From Dipteronia dyeriana (taxonomy: Eukaryota; Streptophyta; Magnoliopsida; Sapindales; Sapindaceae): DNA of 64,000 nt. The position numbers were made by a program, and so were the translations under genes. Below the pieces are notes generated by a model that was given only the letters and a program-made list of their open reading frames with translations, had not been told where the DNA came from and made no database searches. Shown here one piece after another: positions 11,415 through 22,580 of this stretch (position 1 is its first letter; each line of letters begins with the position of its first letter). The DNA lies in the NCBI GenBank assembly GCA_032871835.1, contig CM065297.1, positions 37,077,098-37,141,097 of the forward strand, given 5' to 3'.

Positions 11415-12033
11415 ACTAACATATAGTTTCTCGTTCTTCAAAGATACATAAGAATAGTATTGACTGCAACCCACTGATCCAATCCTGGGTTAGACTAGTA
11501 TCTATTAACTACTCTCACTACATAGCAGATGTCCAGTCTGGTGCATAACTTAGCATACATAAGACTACCTACTGTCGATGCATTGGGGTACATGTCTCAT
11601 ATCCTCAACTTCTTGAGGTGTCTTAGGGCACTATTCCTTAGACAAGTGAACTCCATGCCTGAAAGGTAGATTACCTTTTGTGGAGTTCTGCATTGAAAAT
11701 TGTACTAGACTGTTATCGATATATGATGTCTGGGATAGTGCTATGAGTGTTTTCTTACGATCCCTTATACGTTGGATCCTTATAACATAACTCGCATCTC
11801 CCAAATTTTTTATTTGGATTTGGATAGCCAGCTAGCCCTTTACATCAGACAACAGTCCCACATCATTACCAGTGAGTAGGATATCAACTGCCTATAGGAC
11901 CAAGAAAACTACATTCTTGTAAATGTTGTGCTTGTAGACACAAGGCTCATCGAGGTTCTGCTCGAAGCCATATGTTTTGATCACTTCATCAATCCTTATG
12001 TTCCAAGATCTAGATGCTTGCTTAAGTCCATAG
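11415..12033 (-). pseudogene. Copia C3 reverse transcriptase-RNase H fragment
   Basis: On the minus strand the frame reads YGLKQASRSWNIR at the right end, then the region that should hold YVDD (altered, with a stop), GNDVGLLSDVKG, and further left GSLMYAKLCTRLDICY and DQWVAV. These are the connection between RT and RNase H of a Tork-like copia element. Stops are frequent. It is bounded on both sides by LTR-A sequence in the opposite sense. Related fragments are at 49958-50240 and 57628-58408. Confidence 0.8.
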
Positions 12034-13157
12034 TGTTAGGATTATGCTTGATAGCAAGAGTGTAATATTGTATTTGACAATCTTTTCATACTAATAAAGT
12101 GATTTCAAGTTTAACAAATCTTATAACATTTATAGTTTAATTATTATAATTGTCAAAAGTAAATAATCATAAGGTCAAAAAACTATGAGAAAAGAATAAT
12201 TGTTCATACATCTAGATATGTATGAGGTAGACACAATTCTTTAGTTAGTCTTGAATAATATTCACAACTTAAGATAAATGGTTGGGCGCTTTTATCTTGT
12301 TAAAGTTGTAGATTCTTTTGCTAGCATTTGAGTGGGATCAAATGTGTTATGATGAGCCTAAAATCATCAAAGTGTGGGGTATTTGGGCAAAAGAGTCTAG
12401 TGCACTGGGTGCATTGAATTGGATCACAGTGAATTACATTATCTATAACTGTCAATGGATAAAAGTTTTCATTTGAAGACAATCAGAGAGTCTATCTCAA
12501 TCTTGAGATTAATGATGGACATATGGTTGCAAGTGTTATCATTTGTGTTATCAATGAGTACAATTATATAGTATAGTCTATCCTCGATAGTTTGGTGGTA
12601 TTCATTTGTTAATCGATCGAGGACTTCATTTATAGATATGGACATCGTGGCTCCATTTATGAAATGAGAGTAGAATATCATCATATGGATGTTTTGAGGT
12701 ATTGGATATTAAATCTTAACGTTAAGTTTTTAATAGTGTCTATGGAAACATAGCTTCTGGACAAGTAAAAATATCCAAGTTCAAAATGTGGTCATATGAG
12801 TAAATTTTGTAACTTGGAGAGCTATAGGCGGTCTATTAGCTGTTGGCGATTACTGATATTCTTCACGAGGATTCACTTTCTCCAATAAGGTTATCTAGGG
12901 TATGATTGAGTAACATCAACTTATTCTATCTTTATTTAAGAGTTCAATTTTAGTTATTTAGTGGAATGAACTAAAATTAAATAGATCAGACCTAAGTGAA
13001 TCATTTGTGGATTGCGATTCGGTTGTGTCTGTTGGAGCTTAAATTTAGATAGCCCGCCAAGATCCCCAATCCACACAAACTTGCATGGATCACTTGATAT
13101 ATGCTACCAGACCAATTTAGGGGTCCATTTAGAATTGTGTTAAGGCATGGAGCCTTG
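12034..13157 (+). repeat. LTR-A 5' part
   Basis: It begins with the LTR terminus TGTTAGGATTATGCT and follows the solo LTR-A from 31847 for about 1.1 kb. It stops at 'aaggcatgg', where gypsy G2 sequence starts. No coding content. Confidence 0.85.
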
Positions 13158-14773
13158 TCTGACATATCCATTTCGTGTGATTTCTTCCTTTACGAATCAT
13201 CCCTTCCTCGATGTTTCCTTTCTGACCTATCTCGATCACCTCTTCCTTGATCAGATGCTTCAGAACTGGATTGTACCGCGACTAGCTCTTTCTATGGAAT
13301 GGCCCCGGTGATCACTTCGAGCCCAAGGAGGATGGCTGTCACTTGTACCAACATATTCGGGGAGGGGGAGGGGGACATCTGAGGAATGGCACTCATATTC
13401 ATATGTATGTTCCACCATATCATGTTCAGGTGGAGCAATTCCCTAAGCAACCTGATAGGCTGCAGCCTTCCTACTAACCCGATCAACATGTTTGGTCTAC
13501 TCAGCTTGATCACCTGCGATAATGTCCACATTGTATACTGAAAGGAAAAATTGTAAGACGATAATCAACAATCGATGTAGGGGAAAGGTACACATGACAG
13601 TTTACACTAAAAATAAAGCAAGAATGACTCACATCGTTTACGACGAGCAAAAATTATGGGAAAAAGCCCTGCTTTAATCAAGTCCGCTTCAACATAAAAG
13701 AAACGATAATCCCTTTCTTCCTAAGAGGTCTCAGCCAATTTGAAAACTATGTCAGCCTGGCACATTGTCAGAGAAGGGGAAATTTTGTTCCAACAGTTGG
13801 GACTGCAGAAGTTCCTTGGAACTCTGTTTCGTATCAGCCCTTGTACGGGGTCAGCGATGACCACTTCACCCTAGTCACCTCCAACGAAGAACCAACTATT
13901 CTTTCAGTACTTGTTTGAAGAAGAAAACTCCCACATAAATCCCTTACGATCTTTATCCAAAGGGGTACAGGTTTCCCTTTATATCCATGAGGAATCCATA
14001 AGCTTTGAGATATGGATTGAAGGTAGAAATTCCCTCCACTATCAGATAGGTTCAGCGTATAAAAGATACGGATCTCTTATGGGGTCGAGGGTTATTTTGC
14101 CCTAAGCTTTTTCCATAGATGCCCCAAACTGACCAACACCTGGTAGGAATTGGAGGTCAGTTGGGCAGGACCGATACCAGCATTCGCCAAGAATTGAGCG
14201 ATAAAAGGTTAGAGGGGGAGAGTGACCCCTAAAGATAACATGGCCCTGTATACATCAACTGCACCAGGGGGTGGGTTCCATACAGCCCGATCGCCGCTAC
14301 AGTACAATTTCTTTGCACTGGAAAAATCAAATAGGTCCCAGAATTTTGCTAGCTCGACCTCAGTAACAACATTTATCTGAGTCAAATGAACAGGAATGGT
14401 AGGCGCAGAACCTAAACATCGAATATTGTCGCCCCCGTGGTACGTCCTTCATTTTAAGAAGTTGGGAGGATATTTTCATGTTGATTGTTGTGTGTACGAA
14501 TTCCTTGGGAAAGGCCCTAGTAGTCCACTTGGAACTGCTTTGTTTTGACGTATCTATACAAACTTCCACTGAATCAGAGTCAGCAAGATCAAAGGGGGAA
14601 GGAGCAAACTCTGGGTGAACCATAAAATAATCCACGTTTAATGTAGTGGGTTGGTAAGAAGCGGGAAGATGACCCCAGAGGATGGATTCGAGCCTAGGAA
14701 TATTCTCGTTATCACTAACAACAATGGCACGAAGAAGAAGCTCTAAATATTGATGACGAAGGATAGGGTCTAT
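13158..14773 (-). pseudogene. Antisense Tat gene aORF-2 (PF04195-like)
   Basis: Reading leftward, the product resembles the 'putative gypsy type transposon' domain (PF04195 family). It starts near VQGIDPILRHQYLELLLRAI, with the homologous ATG of aORF-1 changed to ATA at 14773. It then has DYFMVHPEF, a linker, and the core YCSGDRAVWNPPPGAVDVYR followed by AMLSLGVTLPL and GIGPAQLTSNSYQVL. A stop replaces Gln in LPLQPF. A splice-acceptor-like TTTTTCCTTTCAG ends at 13538, and the next exon begins TATACAATGTGGACAT, matching the equivalent junction of aORF-1. The downstream exon is decayed. The role of these proteins is unknown. Confidence 0.72.
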
Positions 14774-15166
14774 ACCTTGAACACACGTTTAAAAGGATGA
14801 AAGATCCAAGAAGACAAAGGGCTCGAAGAAAACGAAAATTAGAGATCAATCGCTCTGCTAAAGAAAAATGTTGAATTGTAAAAAGAAAAGTGAAATGCCT
14901 CAAGACAATATATACAAGAAAGTGACATCACCAAGGCAAGCATGCTTCATCAGCCGAAAGTGGGGGAAGGTGCACGAGAACCAAAAACCATGCGCCATTT
15001 GAATTTCAAAAATGATGCACAGTGATTTCCTCAGCTGAAATATGCGTGGTTGATAATTGTAGTGCATTAAAGAGCATTGATGGATTACAAGACAAAAAAG
15101 GATAGAGTGAATTAAACACACGTATCGAAACACGCTCTATTGGTGACAATTATATCCAACCTCATG
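14774..15166. other. Spacer between aORF-2 and PPT of G2
   Basis: No gene is supported. By analogy with G1 this interval would hold the promoter and 5' leader of the antisense gene. An AT-rich 'acaatatatacaag' at about 14905 could be a weak TATA-like signal on the minus strand. Confidence 0.4.
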
Positions 15167-15181
15167 TGTTTAAGGGGGTAT
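15167..15181 (+). other. Polypurine tract of G2
   Basis: TGTTTAAGGGGGTAT precedes an LTR start TGTTATTGG, the expected arrangement for plus-strand priming at a 3' LTR. Confidence 0.6.
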
Positions 15182-15886
15182 TGTTATTGGTAAAATCTAA
15201 AGAATGATGAGTCAACGTAATTACCTAAAGATACGGGAGATAGAGATGCCATGTCACCAAAAGTCATCCTTCCCAACCTTACCTAAGCTAACCAAAGATG
15301 GTCTCATGACGCTTGGTCGGGGTTGTTAAGATGATCCGGACAAAACCTCGGTCATGATCGAATAACCGGTCATGGTGAATAAAGCTTCATCGGGTTTTGG
15401 TAGATGATCGACGGTTCAACACATGGATTTAACAAACACGTGCAGAATTAGTCCTACTCCAGTAAGATGTCTCGAAGCACACCCTGATAAGGAAGCAAAT
15501 TTCCCTATCAATGCCAAAATCCAAATTAGGCAAGAGACCTAACGCGTGAAGAACGCAAAACAGGAACGAAGAATTAAATAACTCAAACACATCAACTTTA
15601 TTTACTTGTATAGCACGAATTAGGGTCATATGCATGTATAAAAATAGCCACAAAGGGTTAGAAAAAATAGAGAAAAGATAAGAGAAAAAAACGTGTAATC
15701 GATTATTCATAGTGAAATTCTTTCTTTGCCGATTTTCGGCAACCGTGGAAGTTTCCCCGTACTTGGGGTTTTACCGTGTAAAATATTTGTGTTTTCTTTA
15801 ATTCCTTAGTTGTTCATAAGTTGTCATTGTGTGATCTCATATAGTTTCTGTTCGACATGTGATCCATCCAAAAATCACCATCAACA
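15182..15886 (+). repeat. 3' LTR of Tat element G2
   Basis: It starts TGTTATTGG and ends CATCAACA, immediately followed by copia C1 RT sequence (GATACCAAGAATATAAC). Length is 705 bp. The ends resemble those of the G1 LTR (TGTTATA...TTCAACA). The internal sequence is not obviously the same, so G1 and G2 are different families. Confidence 0.65.
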
Positions 15887-16548
15887 GATACCAAGAATAT
15901 AACTTGCTTCTCCTTAAGTCCTTCATATCAAATTGTTTTGCTAACCACTCTTTTACTGATGTCAATGCTCCTATATCGTTTCCAATGAGTTGTATATCAT
16001 CAACGTCAAGAACTAGGTAAACCAAATTGTCGCCTTTAATCATTTTGTATACGCAGGGTTCGTTAAGGTTTTGAATAAATCCAAAACTTTTCACAGCTTG
16101 ATCGAACCTAATGTTCCAGGACCTAAATGCTTACTTCAATCCATATATGGATCTTTACAATTTGCTTACCTTTACCTCTTGGCCCTTTTCAATGAATCCT
16201 TCTAGTTGCAACATTAGATGCTTTTGTCATGACTTCCACTAAGGAAAGTTGTATTGACATCCATTTGCCAAATCTAAATGGATAAGAGTATCCTAATTGA
16301 TTTAAGTATGGCAAGAGGAGAGAATGTTTCCTCATAATCGATACCTTCCGTCTATGTGAAACCTTTAGCTACCAATCTTGCTTTAAAGGTTTCCACCTTT
16401 CCTTCCATTCCTCTCTTCCTCTTGCATACCCACCTACGCCAAATGGGTTTTATCCCTTTATGTCAGTCTAGAAGATACCAGACTTTATTATGAACATAGA
16501 TTCAATTTTGGATTGAATTGGCTTTTACCAATGACGACTATCAACATC
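15887..16548 (-). pseudogene. Copia C1 reverse transcriptase fragment
   Basis: The frame shows FGFIQNLNEPCVYKMIKGD, then a degraded active site LDVDDIQLIG (normally LYVDDILLIG), then EWLAKQFDMKDL, and breaks at the insertion of G2 just after the SYILGI-type motif. Upstream parts in other frames contain recognisable copia RT (the FKARLVAK-type region). RNase H is absent. Confidence 0.8.
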
Positions 16549-17640
16549 TTACATTCTTTCCTCATATCTGTAGGGATCATCGTCGTTCGGGAGATTACCT
16601 ACTGATTCTCCTAGACTAATGTATCTCTTGGGTTGTCTACTAACCCTCCCACTACGATGAGGAATGGTAGATTGTTGATCTTGTGTTGGTATGGAACTTA
16701 CAATTGGGCTAGGTTGTGAAACCTCCTGTGGAATTGTGTCTCCTGAAATATCATTTAGAACAATTTTACTTTTAGGAACAAAATTATTCATAAAGTCCTC
16801 TTCCTGAAATTTAGCATTTGTCGAAACAAATACTTTAAGATCTGAAAGACTATAGAAATAATATCCTTTTGGATACCCTACAAGTACGCATGTTTCTAAA
16901 CAATACTCCATCTTTTCCGTCTTTTCTTTTAACACATCTGCAGGATATCAAAATATCCTTAAGTCCTGTAGACTTGGACTTCACCCAGTTCATAACTCAT
17001 GTTGTGTTTTAGAACCGACTTAGATGGTACATCATTTAGAATGTACATAGCAGTTTGTAAAGCATATCCCCGAAAATAATTAGGAAGTGTTGAATAACTC
17101 AGCATAGACCTAACCATGTCCAAAAGAGTTCTATTTCTCCTTTTTACCACCTCATTTTGTTGAGGTGTACCGGGCGTATAAAACTGAGAAATTATCCTAT
17201 TATCAATAAGATATTGTTGAAACTCACCAGATAGATATACTCTACCACGATCAGACCGCAAGATTTTTATGTGTTTCCCAAGCTGATTTTCTACTTCAAC
17301 TTTAAATGCTTTGAACATGTCAAAAACATACAACTTATGTCTCATGAGATACACATAGCCAAATCTTAAGTAATAATCCATGAAGGTGATGAAGTACTCA
17401 TACTCATCTCTAGCTTGAATGCTCATAGGACACCACACATAAGTGTGTATCAATCCTAAACATTCAGTGGCTATTGTGCCTTTGGTCGTGAAAGACCTTT
17501 TGGTCATCTTACTTTCCAAACAAGATTCACAAGTTGGTAGATCATCAACTTTTAAGTCACTTAAAGGTCCATCACTAACCAATCTTTTGATCCTATCAAG
17601 GTTAATATGACCTAGGCGTAAATGCCATGGTAGGTTTCAC
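16549..17640 (-). pseudogene. Copia C1 integrase
   Basis: The GAG-pre-integrase and core regions read SDGPLSDLKVDDLPTCESCL, then LIHTYVWCPMS, ILRSDRGRVYLSGEF and TPQQNEVVKRRNRTL. The family expects HTDVCGP and GVAERRNRTL, so the first Asp is Tyr and the Glu is Lys: two of three catalytic residues are lost. The closely related C2 copy (38230-38989) keeps both. The C-terminal domain with VLVGYPKGYYFYS lies at 16549-16935 in a second frame. Confidence 0.85.
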
Positions 17641-18740
17641 CTTTTGATAATTTTAGTCTTTTTTTATTAGGTTACAATGATTCTGTGTCTAACAAGAGAG
17701 AGATATTGCTATATAAATAGAACAAACCGTTTTCCAATGTAACTTTGCAAATAATTTTTGTATTCTTACTAATAATAAAAGCTTTATTAAAAGTAAATGA
17801 CTATCCAAATTTATCTAAACAAGAAACTGAAATTAAATTCCTCATGAATTAAGGTACATAATAAACTTCTATTAAATCTAAATGTTTATAAGAATCTAAA
17901 TTAATCTTAATATCTCCTACTGCACTGGAAAACACCAACGCATCGTTGCCTAATTGCAAGTTGAATTCATTCTCATTCAGTCTTTTCCTTTCCCGGAACC
18001 TTTTCTAGTAAGGCCCAAGTTGCTTTTTCTTCTATTGTTTCTTGACCTTCTTACGGGTCTTAACAGTAGCAATTTTACTAACCATATGAATCTCTTAACC
18101 CTTTCCTTTCATAAGGATTTTTTTAGTGCTTTGAACTTATTGCATCAGGCCCTACAGTGTGCATTCCTTAGATTCAAGGTGTAGTCCAACTTGAACTTAT
18201 CAATTGAATCTTTCAATGAGTTGACAATCATGTCAATTTTTGTGTCACCATCTATCTCAACACCATTTAGTTCTAGAAAGTTGAGATATGCTATGACTTT
18301 CATCATGTAATCTTTCACAACCTGCCCAGGTTTCTTCCTAAGATATATGAAAGCAGTCACTGTCTCTATCTTAATCGTCCTGGACTTCATATCAAACATC
18401 TCTTTCAGAGACATCATTATATCAGCATCAGTCTCCATTCTCTCACGTTGTTGTTACAACACGTCGGAGATGGTGGCCATAATGTAGCATTTAGCTATCT
18501 CATCTGAAGTCTTCCACTATTAATACTCGTCTCTTTACTACTCAGTAGATTCATTAGTAGGAGTTTGTGGTTAAGTAGTAGACATAACGAACTTATGTTT
18601 TCAGCTTGCAACAACAACCCAATTTTCCTTTTCTGGGTGACATAATTATCATCTGTTAAAGTATTATTTTTTAGGATGTTGATTAGGGATGGGGTCATGA
18701 TTTCTTCATAATAAAAAAAATTGTATAAGTAAAGAATCAT
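17641..18740 (-). pseudogene. Copia C1 gag and protease remnant
   Basis: The start resembles copia Gag (IMTPSLINILKNNTLTDDNY at 18495-18740), followed by a UBN2-like piece (FDMKSRTIKIETV... LNGVEIDGDTK at 18145-18438) and a Lys/Arg-rich stretch. The zinc knuckle and the DSGAT-type protease site are missing: the Lys-rich tail joins directly to the region after the protease motif (LNENEFNLQLG, VYYVP, NLISVSCLDKFG). Several stops are present. Confidence 0.72.
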
Positions 18741-19929
18741 GATATAGCACTTTCGAGTATTTATCTTGAATTAAATAAAATAATTTAATCGTAAAATTCA
18801 ACTGTGATCCAACACTCGTAAATATCATGCCTCCTTTGGAAATTCGAACCATTTACTAGTTGGACTAGGTCCCACCTAATTATTAGCATAACAACCAGCG
18901 TTTTCAATTTTAGCCTTTCGATTTTATTAACAAGAACTCTTTGGAGGATATTATTAAAATCACATTAAGTGTGTTACCAAGTTATCGACCTTCAATATAT
19001 TCCCTCACGGATATCCCTCATTTGGAAGTAGATATCGTTTGGGTCAATTGTCTATTCTATCCTTGTAAGGAAGTATCTTGCTAAATTCCATTAATGAATA
19101 CCCTTTAGGGGGTTACACGAAACATAAAGCTCAACTAAACTTGGAGGCCGTAGGTGTTCCAAAACACCTTATTCCACTCAATTGTTTAAGGTGTGTGATC
19201 GAATTCCGTAGAATGATTTACCATATAATCTAGATGCCAACTAAATACCTAAACCATTCAATGCATGTTCATACAAAAAGAGATATATGAGTAACACTCC
19301 TATTCTATATGACATGTTATCAAACAATAACAATCATTGCAATATTTATGAAAATATAAATAGTTACAATTTTGGTCCATCCTAGAAAAGCAAGTAAATT
19401 ACAATTTTTAAAATGCAAAAACTCTTTTTTTGGCAAACAAGTCTTCACGTGGCCATTGTCCATTTGCACACCCCTTGGCTGCCACCCATGGGCGTGCGCA
19501 CCCTTTGGCTCTATAAAGGGTTGTCGTGTGCAGCCCATGCCACACTAATCGTGGCTATGTGCTCATTCGCACGCAGTTGCTATGGCACGCATGGTACCAA
19601 AATTCTTCCAGTTGCTTTCAATTTTTCAAATCTTCAAATCTTCAATACTTGAATATATTACAATAGTATTTTAATCATTAAAATACCGCAAATTTTATTT
19701 ATTTATTTATTACAACAATAAAAATAAAAAAACTTAGCAACTACCAAGAAGGAATTTATGGCAATGATAGGCCACCCTTCTTGTTATAATCCCAAAACAA
19801 AACTAAATTGAAATTCTAGAATAAAAATTGAGCAATAACAAATCACATTATAAAAAATATATATATATATATATCCATACTTTCCAATGTAAATATTTAT
19901 ATACGAATACCTAGAGTGTCATCTCTTTT
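18741..19929. other. Unassigned AT-rich region
   Basis: It lies upstream of C1 gag and would be its leader and LTR, but I cannot find LTR ends or a primer site. A GC-richer block at about 19440-19600 contains 'ctctataaaggg', a TATA-like site on the plus strand, and an (AT)n run lies at about 19855-19875. No gene is supported. Confidence 0.4.
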
Positions 19930-20287
19930 ATAAAGCCCTCATTTATTGATTGGTTTATTTCGTGAACAAACCACATGTTGGGGTTTTGATGTAAGGGTAG
20001 GTTCGGATCTCAAGACCTTAAGAGAAGAAGCACTAAAGGTAAATTTTGATATGCTTGCTTGCTTCAAGAAGATAGTTGCACACACTCACAAACTTAAGCA
20101 TAAATCTTTTTTGTATATGTTGTGTGTTTATATTTGTGTGCATTCATGTTTTAATGACTCTTCTTGATTGATTTCATCTTACAATTAAAATACCATGTCA
20201 TGTTAGGCATTAGAATGAATTCTCTTCACCTTTTTCTGTTGCAAAATTTATTTATGAGTGTGAAGGAAGTATGCAGTGCGCTGGTCA

Positions 20288-20497
20288 TAACCCGAGACAT
20301 ATGTGACTTTGGAAGTGTTTTCCACCCAAGTCGTATTGCAAGTCGCTTTAGACACTCTTACCTGAGACATATCCATCTTTGAAAGTGATTTCCACCCAAG
20401 TCGCATTGCAAGTCGCTTTTAGACATCCTGACCTAAGACATATGCGTCTTTAAAAGTGACTTCCATCCAAGTCACATTGCAAGTTGCTTTTTGACGC
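20288..20497 (+). repeat. 70-71-bp tandem repeat in LTR S1
   Basis: Units marked by GAGACATAT (20294, 20364) and AAGACATAT (20435) repeat at 70-71 bp, about three copies, with the shared block 'ccacccaagtcgcattgcaa'. It begins just after 'gtgcgctggt', a remnant of the 122-bp unit of the other S1 LTR, and ends upstream of the TATA box near 20549. Confidence 0.88.
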
Positions 20498-20548
20498 GAG
20501 AAATCTTTTTTTCTTCTCCAAAACGACCTCACCTTGTTTAAGTCATCT

Positions 20549-20557
20549 ATATATATG
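20549..20557 (+). promoter_or_regulatory. Probable TATA box of LTR S1 copy 2
   Basis: TATATATAT follows the tandem array at the same relative position as in the other Sirevirus LTRs of the window. Confidence 0.5.
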
Positions 20558-21406
20558 TCTATATGGTTTTAGGTCATCTAGAGAATTCCAAATATCACAT
20601 TTTTCCTTAAAACATATTTCAAAAGGGAAAATCTTCCAAGAACTCACCTTTATACACTCAAAGCTTTTCCTTTTATCTTAAAAACATCATCTTGCATCAT
20701 CTATGACTATATAGAGTGCATCCATACATGGTTAAGCATTATCACATCTTGTTTGGTAAGTTTCTCACTATCTTCATATAAGTTAAGTGGTTTTCTTACC
20801 AAGCCATCTCTTTTATCAAATGTACTCTCTTAGAATATATTCTAGATACAAATAAAGATTGTTTGTGATGACATGATTGAGTGTTATATTGTGATAGCTT
20901 CAGCGGATTGTTCGATCTATGTTTTGCTAAGGTTTATGATATATCATTTAGCTCTTGATATCTATGATTGTTTTAAATGTCATCTCATTATCCTAGATAA
21001 GCATATAAGGTTCCCTAGCCTTTTTTGTTCTTTGAATATCATTATATATTCACATAGGTCATTTTATCTCTTCATTGAGAAGTAAGACTTGTGTTGCTTC
21101 CGGCATTAAGTAGCTTAAATTGTAAGCAAATTGGACTAGGTTCACTTAATGCCAAGATTAGGTATTGGTTGTGGATTATATACTGGGAGTAGGTTGTAAC
21201 ACTTCTATCATCATTGGATTCATTGTTCGAGTGTGGCGCACTTAACAGCTTGTGGCCTTTTCGATTTAGAGGGTTTCCACATAAAGATCAAGTGTTCATT
21301 TTAATTCCGCATTTATTACGCTTGTTTTATTATTGTGACTAGTTATGGGTATTTTCATCCAATTCGCCATTAACGAAAATTGGGTAAATTTGATTAAAAT
21401 CTGTTC

Positions 21407-21442
<36 letters not shown>

Positions 21443-21477
21443 TAGATTGATATTAAACACACCATAATTTGTTTCAA

Positions 21478-21490
21478 TCGGTTCAAAGCG
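21478..21490 (+). other. Degenerate Sirevirus primer-binding site
   Basis: TCGGTTCAAAGCG followed by GGTTCCTAG corresponds to TTGGTATCAGAGC followed by CGGTTCCTAG, with one deletion and several substitutions. It shows that the preceding LTR was a 5' LTR. Only a few bases of the internal region remain. Confidence 0.65.
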
Positions 21491-21544
21491 GGTTCCTAGA
21501 TTTTTGTGATTTAAACTTGATCTTGTGATTTGTTGATCATATCT

Positions 21545-21652
21545 TGTGATTCAAGTTTAGATATATACATGAATCTAGTTTGTGATTCAAGTTTAGATAT
21601 ATACATGAATCTAGTTTGTGATTCAAGTTTAGATATATACATGAATCTAGTT
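21545..21652 (+). repeat. Three perfect 36-bp tandem repeats
   Basis: The unit begins TGTGATTCAAGTTTAGATAT and ends ACATGAATCTAGTT. It occurs three times without a mismatch (21545, 21581, 21617), which implies a recent expansion compared with the diverged surroundings. Confidence 0.93.
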
Positions 21653-21806
21653 TGTGACTACTCATGCATGATGAACTAGACTATATGTGATTTGTGCATT
21701 CATGCTCATGTCTAGTATTTTCCATAGGATGTTTTGATCATAGCATTCTATGTTGCGTGCTTGTTTTCATTTTACATTCATGATCACCTAGATGCTTTAT
21801 GAGAAG

Positions 21807-22105
21807 GAAGTCTTGACAATAGGTGTGAGACCTATTGTGTTGAGCAAGAAGTCTTGGCAAGAGGTGTGAAGCCTCGGATTGTCGAGCAAGGAAGTCTTGG
21901 CTAGAGGTGTGAATCCTTGGATAGTCGAGCAAGAAGTCTCGCCTAGAGTTGGGAGAACTCTGATAATTGAGCAAGGAAGTCTTGACTAGAGTCGGGAAGA
22001 CTCGGATAGTTGAGTAAGAAGTCTTGCCTTGGGTTGTGATGATCCGGATAAGGTGAGCAAGGAAGTCTTGACAAGAGGTGTGAAGCCTCGGATTGTTGAG
22101 CATAG
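21807..22105 (+). repeat. 42-44-bp minisatellite, seven units
   Basis: GAAGTCTT or GAAGTCTC starts units at 21807, 21848, 21891, 21933, 21976, 22018 and 22062, spaced 41-44 bp. Within each unit a 'gaggtgtgaagcctcggatt' type block and 'gagcaa' recur. From the second unit on, units alternate between an extra G before GAAGTC and none, suggesting a dimeric origin. Confidence 0.9.
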
Positions 22106-22580
22106 GGCGGCAACTTCTAGAGTAGGATAGGAGGGTAGTTTCTAGGTGAATAGGTCACTTGAGAGATTGTACTTATCTTATCTACTAGTGGATTTTGTTT
22201 GCCGATGTCTTCTCGCCCGTGGATGTTTCCTCTTTGGAGGTTTACCAAGTTATATCTTGTGTCAACTTTTCTCTATCCCTATCTCTCTAATATTTGTATT
22301 ATGGATAGAACTCTTGATGTATGTTGACTTCCTCTTTATAATATAGATTGTGTGTGTGTTACAATTACTTGTTTGTATCACACTTTACTTGTGTTTATAT
22401 ATTGATTAATTGTCTTTAATTAATATATATATATTGTGATACAAGCAATCTAGAGGGACAAACTTTTGTTTGTTTCTAAGGGAGTCGAAAAAGGTGCCTA
22501 ACTTATTCACCCCCTCCATCACCCCCCCCCCCCCCCCCCTCTAGGTTAGACTTGAGCATTTAACCTTGATTGTATTTTCA

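Larger units (their letters stand above)
13158..15886 (+). mobile_element. 3' part of a Tat-type Ty3/gypsy element (G2)
   Basis: It carries an antisense gene, a spacer, a PPT and a 3' LTR that ends exactly where copia C1 resumes. The gag-pol part is absent. The organisation matches the complete element G1: antisense gene between pol and the 3' LTR. It was apparently inserted into C1 reverse transcriptase (next bases GATAC), but the left partner of the target duplication is lost. Confidence 0.7.
19930..21476 (+). repeat. Sirevirus 5' LTR, subfamily S1 (second copy)
   Basis: It aligns block by block with 4766-6363. The first bases are TATAAAGCCCTC instead of TGAAAAATCCTC. It ends ...TTGTTTCA and is followed by a degenerate primer site. 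It carries a 70-bp tandem array where the first copy has a 122-bp array, and an expanded C-run of 32 bases (21409-21440). Confidence 0.85.
21491..22580 (+). repeat. Sirevirus LTR S2, 3' part
   Basis: This is the plus-oriented distal half of an S2 LTR (compare the minus-strand copies at 7490-9921 and 50241-52447). It ends TGTATTTTCA at 22580 and contains a 36-bp triplication, a 42-bp minisatellite and a C18 run at 22522-22539. It directly abuts the gypsy G1 3' LTR, so it interrupted that LTR. Confidence 0.78.

Noticed and set aside
19440..19600. Possible host promoter with TATA box and GC-rich block
   Set aside because: No downstream gene follows; the 79-codon ORF there has no domain. Kept only as unassigned sequence.
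21738..22103. Minus-strand ORF with a repeating peptide (SSQDFLA-type)
   Set aside because: It is the translation of the 42-bp minisatellite in LTR S2; unit length close to a multiple of three keeps it open. No conserved protein.
21807..22105. Possible CRISPR-like array
   Set aside because: The whole unit repeats with no unique spacers, and the genome is plant nuclear DNA. It is a minisatellite.
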